From assembly GCA_031551755.1 (NCBI GenBank), contig JAVBNE010000025.1, positions 13,215-77,214 of the forward strand: a DNA stretch of 64,000 bases, in the 5' to 3' direction. Both the position numbers and the translations under genes were made by a program. Below the pieces are notes generated by a model. It was not told the origin of the DNA, did not search any database, and saw only the letters and a program-made list of their open reading frames with translations. Origin of the DNA: JAVBMU01 sp031551755. GTDB lineage: Bacteria > Actinomycetota > Actinomycetes > Actinomycetales > Cellulomonadaceae. Shown in pieces: positions 17,320-24,948 of this stretch; the stretch's first letter is position 1; the number at the start of each line of letters is the position of its first letter.

Positions 17320-17865
17320 CTAGGTCGTGCCCGCTGCGGGATCGGTTTTATCCATCAAGTCGGCACAGTGCTCGTCGGTGTCCGGGAATCGACCGCCACA
17401 GGAACCACCGAACTCCTCATAAGAGGTACCGCCCTCGGAGAGTATGTACAGATCGTCGCAGGCGGTTCCGTCACCGGCCTCGCAGCTGTTCCACAGTGCA
17501 TCCAGTTCGGCGTCGTCGCCGTAATCGGCGGAGCCGGTGTCGCTGTACTCGTAGTTGCCGCCGTCGACACTGTCGAAGTCGCGCCAGATGGCGCTCCCGA
17601 TGAGCCACATGATGATGACCAGCGCAATGTAACTGAGTGTGCTGATGATGCCGAGGATGATGCCGGCGACTGCGAATCCGGATCCCTGACTCTGGGTCCG
17701 CTTGATCCGCTGCAACGCCGCTATCCCGAAGCCCAGCGGGATCGGTCCGAGCCAGAGCACGCCGGTGACCAGGGCGACAATGGCCAGCGGCTCGGTTGAG
17801 TACGCGGGCGGTTGATAGGGCGACTGTTGCGGCGGGGGGTAGGGGCTCTCGGGATATCCGGACAC
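17320..17865 (-). CDS. DUF4190 membrane protein (paralogue 2)
   Basis: A 181-residue paralogue of the downstream DUF4190 gene. Both proteins start with SGYPE-P-YPPP, carry two membrane helices around a RIKRTQSQGSGFAVAG loop, and end in a Cys-containing acidic domain (WNSCEAGDGTACDDLYILS, SCGGRFPD, HCADLMD). The disordered N-terminus is much shorter here. The likely start is GTG 17865; the upstream open frame to 18108 is not family-like. The spacing of 123 bp suggests a tandem duplication. Role unknown; the conserved cysteine layout suggests an extracytoplasmic sensing or binding domain. Confidence 0.78.
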   Translation of the reverse strand: MSGYPESPYPPPQQSPYQPPAYSTEPLAIVALVTGVLWLGPIPLGFGIAALQRIKRTQSQGSGFAVAGIILGIISTLSYIALVIIMWLIGSAIWRDFDSVDGGNYEYSDTGSADYGDDAELDALWNSCEAGDGTACDDLYILSEGGTSYEEFGGSCGGRFPDTDEHCADLMDKTDPAAGTT

Positions 17866-18001
17866 GGTGCGGCCAACTCTCTCGATTAATCCGGGCGGCC
17901 TCGCCCACCGACATCGTAGTAGGAAGGCGGCCCCCGCAGTACCTGGTTGCCTGGGCTTGCCGCCGGCCGACAGGTTCGGTTCACGTGACCGGTCACGTTC
18001 C

Positions 18002-18238
18002 TCAGGAGAGCTCGTCCTCGTCGAGCGGGACCACCTCGAAGGCTTCCCCGAGTCCGAGACCGAAGGTGGCGCAGAACTGGGCGATGAAATTCCCGGAGGG
18101 CTGGGCACCGGCTACCACGCGCCGTAGTGTCGTCCGATCAACTCCGATCATGCGTGCCTGGGCGTCCTCGGACGGGATGTTGCGCGTCTCTCGCAGACGT
18201 TCCGCGACTCCCTCCCGGAGCCGGAGTGTCACCGCCAT
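18002..18238 (-). CDS. Small HTH regulator (Cro-like), divergent from HTH/ImmA pair
   Basis: A 78-residue protein with a helix-turn-helix region (SEDAQARMIGVDRTTLRRVV, residues about 27-46) of the XRE/Cro class and an acidic C-terminus. ATG 18238 is selected because GGAGG lies 5 nt upstream; an in-frame ATG at 18250 lacks this. It is transcribed away from an HTH gene followed by an ImmA/IrrE peptidase gene. The shared 147-bp region carries mirrored copies of TTGTTGCAAA, one upstream of each gene. The arrangement resembles a phage lysogeny switch. Confidence 0.72.
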   Translation of the reverse strand: MAVTLRLREGVAERLRETRNIPSEDAQARMIGVDRTTLRRVVAGAQPSGNFIAQFCATFGLGLGEAFEVVPLDEDELS

Positions 18239-18292
18239 CAACACCTCCATCGTGAATCGATCTGGTGCGAGTCTGCCTCACGCTGACGCACA

Positions 18293-18302
18293 TTTGCAAC
18301 AA
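18293..18302 (-). promoter_or_regulatory. Operator half of mirrored pair (leftward gene)
   Basis: TTTGCAACAA on the plus strand, which reads TTGTTGCAAA in the direction of the leftward HTH gene, 55 bp upstream of its start. It is an exact inverted copy of the element at 18357. The match extends to 12 of 14 bases when flanks are included. Confidence 0.45.
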
Positions 18303-18349
18303 GCGCGACAGTTTTGCCCATCTCGACATGCGTTGACCTGCGGCGATGG

Positions 18350-18376
18350 TTGACAATTGTTGCAAAGATGCATCAT
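18350..18376 (+). promoter_or_regulatory. Promoter with perfect -35 overlapping the second operator copy
   Basis: A consensus -35 TTGACA at 18350-18355 runs directly into TTGTTGCAAA at 18357-18366, the mirrored operator copy. A weak -10 candidate CATCAT lies at 18371, 15 bp from the -35. A protein bound to the repeat would block RNA polymerase. If ATG 18386 is used, the transcript would be nearly leaderless. Confidence 0.45.
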
Positions 18377-18385
18377 CGTCGGTCC

Positions 18386-18847
18386 ATGGATTCCAATGCC
18401 GACGGCCTCGGACCTTATGTCGAGCGCATCACTCGCGGCGCCTCCTGGCGTACCGTTGCCGACGTTACCGGGATCGATCCCAGCACCCTGACCCGACAGT
18501 TCAATCGCGGCCGCGTTCCGGCGACGACGATCATTGCGATTGCACGGGCATTCCGTGGAGATATCGTTGACGGTCTCGTGGCTGGCGGATTCCTCACCGT
18601 TGACGAAGCTGATGCGATGGGCGGTCGTGCGTCGTTGCGGTCGGCTACCGATCTTCAGCTCGCTGTCGAGATCCTGCGCCGTGCACAGCAGATTCCGCTG
18701 CCTGACCTGGGGACATCCCACGATGCGGCCCGGGTGGTCGAGGGATACTTCGAGCAAGACAGAAGTGAGTTCGCCGACGACTCCGCGGCATCGGACGGAC
18801 CGATCACGCTGACTGAGGAGGCGGACGACCTGAACGGTCGTGAGTAA
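18386..18847 (+). CDS. HTH-domain regulator, cI-like partner of ImmA/IrrE peptidase
   Basis: A 153-residue protein with an N-terminal HTH (about 10-60; GASWRTVADVTGIDPSTLTR, then QFNRGRVPATTIIAIARAF), followed by a helical, acidic C-terminus without a recognisable peptidase domain. It is immediately followed, 18 bp later, by an ImmA/IrrE metallopeptidase gene, a pairing known from ICEBs1 and many prophages, where ImmA cleaves the repressor. The start may be ATG 18386 or in-frame ATG 18368; neither has a strong RBS, which fits a leaderless transcript. No integrase or structural phage genes are nearby. Confidence 0.75.
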   Translation: MDSNADGLGPYVERITRGASWRTVADVTGIDPSTLTRQFNRGRVPATTIIAIARAFRGDIVDGLVAGGFLTVDEADAMGGRASLRSATDLQLAVEILRRAQQIPLPDLGTSHDAARVVEGYFEQDRSEFADDSAASDGPITLTEEADDLNGRE

Positions 18848-18865
18848 CGACGGAAATGGGGTGAC

Positions 18866-19333
18866 GTGCAGACTTTGCTGCAGCTTGCGAGGCATCGAGG
18901 CGTCGCGGTGGAATGGTCACCGAGAATGGGCGAGTACTTGCGTGGCGTCTATGAAGATCGTCCGCGCCGGATCACCCTGAACAGCGCGCTGACTTCTCAA
19001 CAGGCTCGCGCGACCTTGGCGCATGAACTCGGTCACGCGTGGTATCGGCATCGTCGGGTAGGCGATAGTCGGCTCGATGCCAGAATCGAGCGGCAAGCCG
19101 ATGAATACGCCGCAGCACTTCTTTTTGATGCTGAGGCGTACGCCCGAGCGGAGAGAATGGCCGGCCCTCACCCGGGTGCGCTCGCGCGCGAACTCGACGT
19201 GACCCCAGCCGTCGTCGTGGTCTGGCAGCGCATGTTGGATCGCGGTGACCTTGTGGCCTTGAGCGCTCTGAGACAGCAAGAGGTGGTTGCACCGGTCCGC
19301 TGTCGCGCTTCGGCGCATAAGCTTTCGGGGTGA
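18866..19333 (+). CDS. ImmA/IrrE-family metallopeptidase
   Basis: A 155-residue protein with the zinc signature HELGH (His53, Glu54, His57) inside SQQARATLAHELGHAWYRHR, and a downstream acidic ligand region ERQADEYAA (about 75-83). This is the ImmA/IrrE (peptidase M78) family, which cleaves HTH repressors. The C-terminal third (about 95-155) is a helical HTH-like tail (LDVTPAVVVVWQRM). The start is GTG 18866 just after the HTH gene, indicating co-transcription. The likely substrate is the upstream HTH protein or the divergent one. The stop overlaps the GTG start of the next gene. Confidence 0.87.
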   Translation: MQTLLQLARHRGVAVEWSPRMGEYLRGVYEDRPRRITLNSALTSQQARATLAHELGHAWYRHRRVGDSRLDARIERQADEYAAALLFDAEAYARAERMAGPHPGALARELDVTPAVVVVWQRMLDRGDLVALSALRQQEVVAPVRCRASAHKLSG

Positions 19334-20016
19334 AACGCGTAGCCGGGTGGCTGGTCGGGATTCTGGTGGTCATCGTGCTGGCGGTCGTTGCCGATCGGAT
19401 CGCCGTGGGGGTGGCGGAGAACAAGGCAGTGGATGCGATCGAAAGGGCCGCGGACGTCGGCGATGTCGATGTCTCCATCCACGGTTTCCCGTTCCTCACC
19501 CAGGTGATCGCGGGCTCGCTCACCGAAGTAACCGGTTCGGTGAGCTCAGGTTCCTTCGGTGGCCTGCACGTCTCAGACGTCCGTGTCGATGCCTCGGGAG
19601 TTGGCACGTCGGCTCCGTACCTGGTCGATTCGGGAACGGCCGCAGGAGATCTGGCGCTGTCCTCGCTCCAGGAGATCTTGCGTAGTCAGACGGATCTAGA
19701 CCTCACCGTGGCCGCTGACGGCGACGCCCTCGCGTTGTCCACCCAAGTGCTGGGCCTCGACCTGGTGGTCGACGTCATTCCCCGAGTCGACGGCCCGCAC
19801 ACGTTGGGCGTCACAGTGCGTTCGGTCCGGCTGGCCGGCGCGACAGTGTCGATCAAGGACTTGCCGAGCGGGATCGAGAATGCGCTGACCGATATGAAGA
19901 TCGCCCTCACGCTTCCGGCCGGCATCTCCTTGACCGGGGTATCGGTCGGTAGCGATGCCGTGCGGATCTCTGCGAGCGGGCAGCAGGTGGCGTTGGAGGA
20001 TCTGATCGCATCGTGA
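19330..20016 (+). CDS. DUF2993 / LmeA-like phospholipid-binding protein
   Basis: A 228-residue exported or anchored protein. An N-terminal hydrophobic segment (WLVGILVVIVLAVVADRIA) precedes the DUF2993 domain: VDVSIHGFPFLTQVIAGSL, a Gly/Ser-rich beta-rich middle, and a C-terminal beta sheet ending in ISLTGVSVGSDAVRISASG. Mycobacterial LmeA of this family binds phosphatidylinositides and supports lipomannan elongation. Here it overlaps the ImmA/IrrE gene by four bases (GTGA) and so may be in its transcript, which is odd for a housekeeping cell-envelope gene. Confidence 0.82.
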   Translation: MKRVAGWLVGILVVIVLAVVADRIAVGVAENKAVDAIERAADVGDVDVSIHGFPFLTQVIAGSLTEVTGSVSSGSFGGLHVSDVRVDASGVGTSAPYLVDSGTAAGDLALSSLQEILRSQTDLDLTVAADGDALALSTQVLGLDLVVDVIPRVDGPHTLGVTVRSVRLAGATVSIKDLPSGIENALTDMKIALTLPAGISLTGVSVGSDAVRISASGQQVALEDLIAS

Positions 20017-20281
20017 GCGCCGGTCATCAGGTCCTGGCTGCTCGGCTCAAGGCGCAGCTACTGCGTTCATCGGGGTCGGCGGGCGGTGACGTGGCCGCGT
20101 GGCCGGACGGTGGAATTGGGTGCTCACTGCTCGCGAGGTGGCCTTGGGTGGTGACCGGCCAGACCCGGCCTGTGGCGCTCAGGCACGAGGGGGGGCGCCC
20201 AATGAACGAAGTCTTAGAACACGCCGGAGCGCCGACCCGGTAGGGTTCGCTCCGAGACCGACAACTCTTCGGGAGACACCA

Positions 20282-21196
20282 ATGCGTAAGCTGCCTGCCC
20301 TGATCGCCCTCGGTGCGACGACGACGTTGCTCCTCGCGGCCTGCACCGACGCGTCCAAGAACGAGACGGATGCCAGCCCGTCCGCCTCAGGTTCCGCCAC
20401 CTTCGATATGTCCTCGGTGGCCAAGGACGACGCCATCGCCGCGTTGGTCCCGGCCGCGGTGGCCGCCGACGGGAAACTCACCGTGGGCACCAACGCCGAG
20501 TACGCCCCGGCCGAGTTCATCGCTGCGGACGGCAAGACGCCCACCGGTTACGACGTCGACATCATCACCGCCGTCGCGACCGTGCTCGGCCTCGAGGCCG
20601 AGGTCCAGTCGGCCGACTTCACCTCGATCATCCCGGCGCTCGGCAGCCGTTACGAGGTGGGCATCTCCTCGTTCACGATCAAGCCCGAGCGTATCGAGCA
20701 GGCCAATATGATCAGCTACTTCAACGCCGGCGAACAGTTCGGTGTCCAGAAGGGCAACCCGAAGAACATCGACCAGAAGGATCTGTGCGGGCTCCGGGTC
20801 GCGGTAGAGACCGGCACGGTCGAGGACGAGGGTGCCGCCGAGCTGAGTGCGACGTGTGTCTCCGAAGGCAAGAAGGCCATCGAGATCATGCGTTTCGACA
20901 GCCAGGCCGATGCGACCACCAACCTGGTGGGCGGCAAGGCCGACGTGATGTACGCCGACTCTCCGGTGATCGACTACGCCATCGAGAAGACCGGCGGGCA
21001 GATCGAAGAACTCGGTGAGGTCTTTGACTCCGCCCCGCAGGGGATCGTGGTGGCGAAGAACGACACGGAACTCGCCAAGGCCGTGCAGCAAGCCGTGCAG
21101 AAGCTGATGGACGACGGCTCCCTGGAAGGGATTCTGGATTCCTGGGGCAACAGTGCTGGTGCGCTCAAGTCGGCCGAGCTGAACCCCACCAGCTAG
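20282..21196 (+). CDS. Polar amino-acid ABC transporter substrate-binding lipoprotein
   Basis: A 304-residue lipoprotein with signal peptide and lipobox LLAAC (Cys21). The periplasmic-binding fold of family 3 (SBP_bac_3) is plain: GTNAEYAPAEFIAADGKTP, GYDVDIITAVATVLG, SFTIKPERIEQ, and the late motif GIVVAKNDTELAKAVQQAV. It should deliver a polar amino acid such as Glu, Gln or cystine to the permease encoded next. ATG 20282 is preceded by GGGAG. It is the first gene of a three-gene operon with permease and ATPase. The 265-bp spacer upstream holds no convincing gene. Confidence 0.93.
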   Translation: MRKLPALIALGATTTLLLAACTDASKNETDASPSASGSATFDMSSVAKDDAIAALVPAAVAADGKLTVGTNAEYAPAEFIAADGKTPTGYDVDIITAVATVLGLEAEVQSADFTSIIPALGSRYEVGISSFTIKPERIEQANMISYFNAGEQFGVQKGNPKNIDQKDLCGLRVAVETGTVEDEGAAELSATCVSEGKKAIEIMRFDSQADATTNLVGGKADVMYADSPVIDYAIEKTGGQIEELGEVFDSAPQGIVVAKNDTELAKAVQQAVQKLMDDGSLEGILDSWGNSAGALKSAELNPTS

Positions 21197-21205
21197 TTTC
21201 GGCAC

Positions 21206-22171
21206 GTGGTGGACAACGCGCACAAGGACCCGGTGCAAGATCGGATCCACGCCGTCCCGGTCCCCAGGCCGGGCCGCTGGCTGGCGGCTGTCGTGCTCGT
21301 CGTGCTGGGCGCGATGGGTGTCAACGCGCTGATCACGAACACCCGCTTCCGTTGGGACATCGTCTGGCTGTACCTGCGGGACAAGGTGGTGATCGAAGGG
21401 CTGATGTGGACCCTCATCCTCACCTTCTCCTCGATGGCGATCGCGGTCGTGCTGGCTGTGCTGCTCGCGATCATGCGCCGATCAGACAACCCTGTCATGC
21501 GCGTGGTGAGCTGGGGCTACATTTGGTTCTTCCGGGGTACCCCGGTCTTCACCCAGCTCACCTTCTGGGGATTGGTCGCGGTGCTCTACCCGCGGTTGAG
21601 CCTGGGGGTGCCGTTCGGGCCGGAGTTCGTCGAGTTCACCACCCGGGACCTGCTGACCTTTTCCCGGGCGGCCATCCTCGGGCTGGCGCTCAACGAGGCG
21701 GCCTATCTCGCCGAGATCGTGCGGGCGGGTCTGGGGTCGGTGGACCCCGGACAGTCGGAGGCAGCCCGGGCCCTCGGCATGAAGGAGGGGTCCATCTTGC
21801 GACGGATCATCTTGCCGCAGGCCATGCGCGTGATCGTGCCACCGACGGGCAACGAGACCATCTCGATGCTCAAGACGACTTCGCTGGTGCTCGCGGTGCC
21901 CTTCTCGCTCGAACTCACCTACGCCACGAACGCCATCGGGAACAGGAACTTCCTCCCAATCCCGCTGCTGATCGTCGCTGCAATCTGGTACTTGGTGTTC
22001 ACCAGCATCTTGATGGTCGGTCAGCACTACATCGAGCGGTACTACGGGCGGGGATTCGGTGTCAGTGCAGCCCCGCCGTCGAAGCGGCGTGGACGTAAAC
22101 CACGAAAACAAGAACTGATCGCCGCTTCGGGCACGACGACCGTCGACCCCTTCCTGGATGTGACGCCATGA
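21206..22171 (+). CDS. Polar amino-acid ABC transporter permease
   Basis: A 321-residue HisM/GlnP-type permease. It has about five to six hydrophobic segments and the EAA loop (EAARALGMKEGSILRRIILP), which contacts the ATPase. The sequence RGTPVFTQL is typical of the amino-acid subfamily. The C-terminus carries a 35-residue basic tail (KRRGRKPRKQE) not seen in short homologues. The start is GTG 21206, 9 bp after the lipoprotein gene. Its stop overlaps the ATPase start (ATGA). Only one permease is present, so it probably acts as a homodimer. Confidence 0.93.
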   Translation: MVDNAHKDPVQDRIHAVPVPRPGRWLAAVVLVVLGAMGVNALITNTRFRWDIVWLYLRDKVVIEGLMWTLILTFSSMAIAVVLAVLLAIMRRSDNPVMRVVSWGYIWFFRGTPVFTQLTFWGLVAVLYPRLSLGVPFGPEFVEFTTRDLLTFSRAAILGLALNEAAYLAEIVRAGLGSVDPGQSEAARALGMKEGSILRRIILPQAMRVIVPPTGNETISMLKTTSLVLAVPFSLELTYATNAIGNRNFLPIPLLIVAAIWYLVFTSILMVGQHYIERYYGRGFGVSAAPPSKRRGRKPRKQELIAASGTTTVDPFLDVTP

Positions 22172-23127
22172 GCGACGAGGTGCCATCGATCAAAGAGCTG
22201 ATCGCGTCCGCCGCTGCCCCGGCCGCTGCATCCACACCTGGACTCGCAGGGGAAGTCCCGATGGTCAGCATCCAAGGGCTCCACAAAATGTTCGGCGACA
22301 CCCACGTGTTGCGGGGCGTGGACCTCATGATTTCCCGCGGTTCGGTCTGCGTGATCCTCGGTCCCTCGGGTTCGGGTAAGTCGACCCTGCTGCGGTGCAT
22401 CAACGAGCTGGAGGAGATCACCGGGGGGCGAATCTACGTCGACGGCGAACTCATGGGCTACCGGGAGGTGCGCCGGGCAGCGTCGGAGGAGGTGGACCCC
22501 GCCGACGAGCGAGCCGTGCGGCGCGCTCAAAAGGACGCTGAACGCGAGGCGCGTCGCAAGGAAAAGGGCAAGGAGCCCAAGGAGGCAGTCCGGCTGCACC
22601 GGCTGCATCCGAAGGTGGTCGCTCGCCAGCGTTCACGCATCGGGATGGTATTCCAGCGGTTCAATCTCTTCCCGCATATGACGGCATTGCAGAACGTCAT
22701 GGAGGCCCCGGTGCAGGTGCGCGGGCTGCCCAAGGGTCAGGCTCGTTCGCAGGCCCAAGAACTCCTGGGCCGGGTTGGGTTGAGCGACCGGGTGGACCAC
22801 TATCCGGCGCAGCTCTCCGGTGGCCAGCAGCAGCGGGTGGCGATCGCCCGCGCCCTGGCGATGGAACCCGAGCTGATGCTCTTCGACGAGCCGACCTCGG
22901 CACTCGATCCGGAATTGGTCGGCGAGGTGCTGGCCGTCATGCGCGACCTGGCCAAGTCAGGGATGACCATGATCGTGGTGACTCACGAGATCGGATTCGC
23001 CCGCGAGGTCGCTGACACGGTGGTGTTCATGGACGAGGGTGTGGTGGTGGAACAGGGGCCGCCCGCACAGGTTCTCAGTGACCCGCGCGAGGCTCGGACC
23101 CGGGAGTTCCTCGCTCACGTTTTGTGA
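22168..23127 (+). CDS. Polar amino-acid ABC transporter ATPase with charged insertion
   Basis: A 319-residue GlnQ-type ATPase; the family norm is about 245. Walker A GPSGSGKS, Q-loop FQRFNLFPHM, signature LSGGQQQR, Walker B LMLFDEPTSALDPE and the H-loop VVTHEIGFA are intact, so it should be active. The extra length comes from a 30-residue N-terminal leader and a Lys/Glu/Arg insertion of about 50 residues (roughly 95-150; KDAEREARRKEKGKE) between Walker A and the Q-loop. The ATGA overlap with the permease gene implies coupled translation. Confidence 0.93.
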   Translation: MSDEVPSIKELIASAAAPAAASTPGLAGEVPMVSIQGLHKMFGDTHVLRGVDLMISRGSVCVILGPSGSGKSTLLRCINELEEITGGRIYVDGELMGYREVRRAASEEVDPADERAVRRAQKDAEREARRKEKGKEPKEAVRLHRLHPKVVARQRSRIGMVFQRFNLFPHMTALQNVMEAPVQVRGLPKGQARSQAQELLGRVGLSDRVDHYPAQLSGGQQQRVAIARALAMEPELMLFDEPTSALDPELVGEVLAVMRDLAKSGMTMIVVTHEIGFAREVADTVVFMDEGVVVEQGPPAQVLSDPREARTREFLAHVL

Positions 23128-23209
23128 TCCTTGGCCTTTTCGCCCATTTGGATCCACACCTTGGTGCAAATTACCCTCTAGTGTGGCCTCTGTGACCAAG
23201 GATTCACCA

Positions 23210-24805
23210 ATGGCAGGAATGGCGAGGGTGACGACCTCTCCAGGATGCCCAGACCTGGCTCAAGAGCAATCAGCCTTTGGCCCGTCGGTGGCGTCGTGTC
23301 CCGCGCTTCGTTCCGCGTTGTCGATGTGTGCCGACTCGCCGTTCCCGGTGCTGGTGGCGTGGGGGCCGCGCCTGACTGCGTTCTACAACGCCCCGTTCAG
23401 TGAGATGCTCGGCTGTGCCATAGCCCGCACCCGTGGGGAAGATTTGGCGACTGTGCTGGGGTCGGCCTGGAGCGAACTCAAGCCGCTGATTCGCGATGTC
23501 CTGCGCCGTGGCGAACCCCGATGGGCGGTGGATGCTCCGCTGACGGTGGATCGCGGGGGCTACGTCGAAGAGGCATTCTTCACCTTCACCTGCCATCCCT
23601 TGCGGGATGACGACTACGTTGTCCGCGGGATGGTGGTGTTGGCGGCGGAGACGACCGATCGCGTCGTCAGCGCCCGGCGGTTACACACTCTCGCCGATCT
23701 GTCGACCGCCTTACATGCTGCGTGTTCGGATGTGACCGCGAGGGCCATCGCCGCGGCTGCCGTCCTGCGGGTGAGCCCCGATGTGGCTGGTGCCGACATC
23801 TATCTGCAGGCCGCGGGTGCTGCCCGGTTGGTTGCCTCGACGGACCTTGGGCGGGCCGTGGGTAGGGTGCCGACTGCGGTCGTGGCGGATGCCGTCAAAA
23901 GGCAGGAACCTTATGTCATGGGCAGGTCCGCCGTCGTCCCCATGGCTGGTCTGGGATATGCGGCCGGTCCGGGGGCGATCGTGCTCGAAGCCACCTGGCG
24001 CAGACCCCTCGATGCCGCCTACCGGTCCTTCTTCGACCTGATTGCCTCGACCGTCGGTGCGGTGCTCGCACCTGCGGTTGAGCAACGCCGGGAGTTCGAC
24101 GAACTGCGCAGTGTCAGCGACGCACTTCAAGAGGCGATGCTCCCCGGACGGCCCACCGGTACCGGCTGGTTCACGCGCTACCGTCCCGCCGACGGATCAT
24201 TGGCGGTGGGCGGCGACTGGTACGACGTCGTGGATCTCGGCGACGGGCGGCGAGGCCTCGTCGTGGGGGACTGTGTCGGTCAGGGGCTGCATGCTGCGGC
24301 GCTGATGGGGCAGCTGCGCAGCGCTGGGCGCGCGCTCCTCCTGGAACACAATGGGCCGGCCGCCACCCTCGATGGCCTCGACCGATTCGCCGGCATGTTG
24401 CCCGGGGCCGAATACACCACGGTGCTGTGCGCCGTCGTCGACGAACGGCGACGGACGCTGACGATCTCGTCGGCTGGTCACCTGCCCGCGCTGCGGATCG
24501 GTCGTGCGGGGGCGGAGTGGATCGAAGGTGCCCGGGGCACGCCGCTCACCCTTGCCGGCGGGCACCGGCGGGAACAGAGCATCGCGCTGGATCCGGGTGA
24601 TGTACTCGTGCTGTACACCGATGGGCTGGTAGAGCGTCGCGGAGAGTCGTTGGTGACCGGGCTCGACAGGTTGGCGCGGACCGCCGAGTCCTTGCTCGGC
24701 AGCGAGCCGGTGAGCCGGCTGGCGGATTCCTTGTTGGCCGAGTTGGCGATGGCGGCGGCGGACGATATTGCCTTGGTCGTTTACGCGGTGGCGCCGACCG
24801 ACTGA
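23210..24805 (+). CDS. SpoIIE-type serine phosphatase with PAS and GAF sensor domains
   Basis: A 531-residue soluble PP2C-type phosphatase. The N-terminus (about 40-150) resembles a PAS domain (LVAWGPRLTAFYNAPFSEML), a GAF-like domain follows (about 160-310), and the SpoIIE/PP2C domain (about 330-525) has VGGDWYDVVDLGDG and GLVVGDCVGQGLHAA. The canonical GDVxGHG reads GDCVGQG, but the metal-binding Asp residues remain. It should dephosphorylate an anti-anti-sigma (STAS) protein; the STAS protein encoded 11 kb upstream is one candidate. ATG 23210 has AAGGA 7 nt upstream; the open frame further upstream overlaps the transporter ATPase gene. Confidence 0.88.
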   Translation: MAGMARVTTSPGCPDLAQEQSAFGPSVASCPALRSALSMCADSPFPVLVAWGPRLTAFYNAPFSEMLGCAIARTRGEDLATVLGSAWSELKPLIRDVLRRGEPRWAVDAPLTVDRGGYVEEAFFTFTCHPLRDDDYVVRGMVVLAAETTDRVVSARRLHTLADLSTALHAACSDVTARAIAAAAVLRVSPDVAGADIYLQAAGAARLVASTDLGRAVGRVPTAVVADAVKRQEPYVMGRSAVVPMAGLGYAAGPGAIVLEATWRRPLDAAYRSFFDLIASTVGAVLAPAVEQRREFDELRSVSDALQEAMLPGRPTGTGWFTRYRPADGSLAVGGDWYDVVDLGDGRRGLVVGDCVGQGLHAAALMGQLRSAGRALLLEHNGPAATLDGLDRFAGMLPGAEYTTVLCAVVDERRRTLTISSAGHLPALRIGRAGAEWIEGARGTPLTLAGGHRREQSIALDPGDVLVLYTDGLVERRGESLVTGLDRLARTAESLLGSEPVSRLADSLLAELAMAAADDIALVVYAVAPTD

Positions 24806-24814
24806 GGCTCCCGG

Positions 24815-24852
24815 GCCGCTCGGCCTCGAACGGCGTGAAGGGGCCGAGCGGC
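24815..24852 (+). terminator. Hairpin after the SpoIIE phosphatase gene
   Basis: Arms GCCGCTCGGCC (24815-24825) and GGCCGAGCGGC (24842-24852) form a perfect 11-bp stem with a 16-nt loop, 10 bp after the stop codon. There is no U-tract, as is common in actinobacteria. Confidence 0.55.
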
Positions 24853-24948
24853 GCGGCGGGTCCTCCGTGTCGGTGTCCGGGGGTAGAACGGTGTCCAAGC
24901 GGGTCACTGGCGTGAGCCAGCGGAATCGACCGACACGAGGTGGTGGGC

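Noticed and set aside
18002..19333. Whole prophage around the HTH/ImmA genes
   Set aside because: No integrase, terminase, portal, capsid or tail genes and no attachment-site repeats in the flanks; only the switch-like part is present.
20013..20243. Possible 76-residue protein overlapping the LmeA-like gene by GTGA
   Set aside because: No domain, signal or clear coding bias, and the overlap alone is weak. Most likely the untranslated leader of the ABC transporter operon.
24340..24380. Leftward frames over the SpoIIE gene as a separate protein
   Set aside because: No start with RBS and composition typical of shadow frames; PP2C motifs lie on the plus strand.
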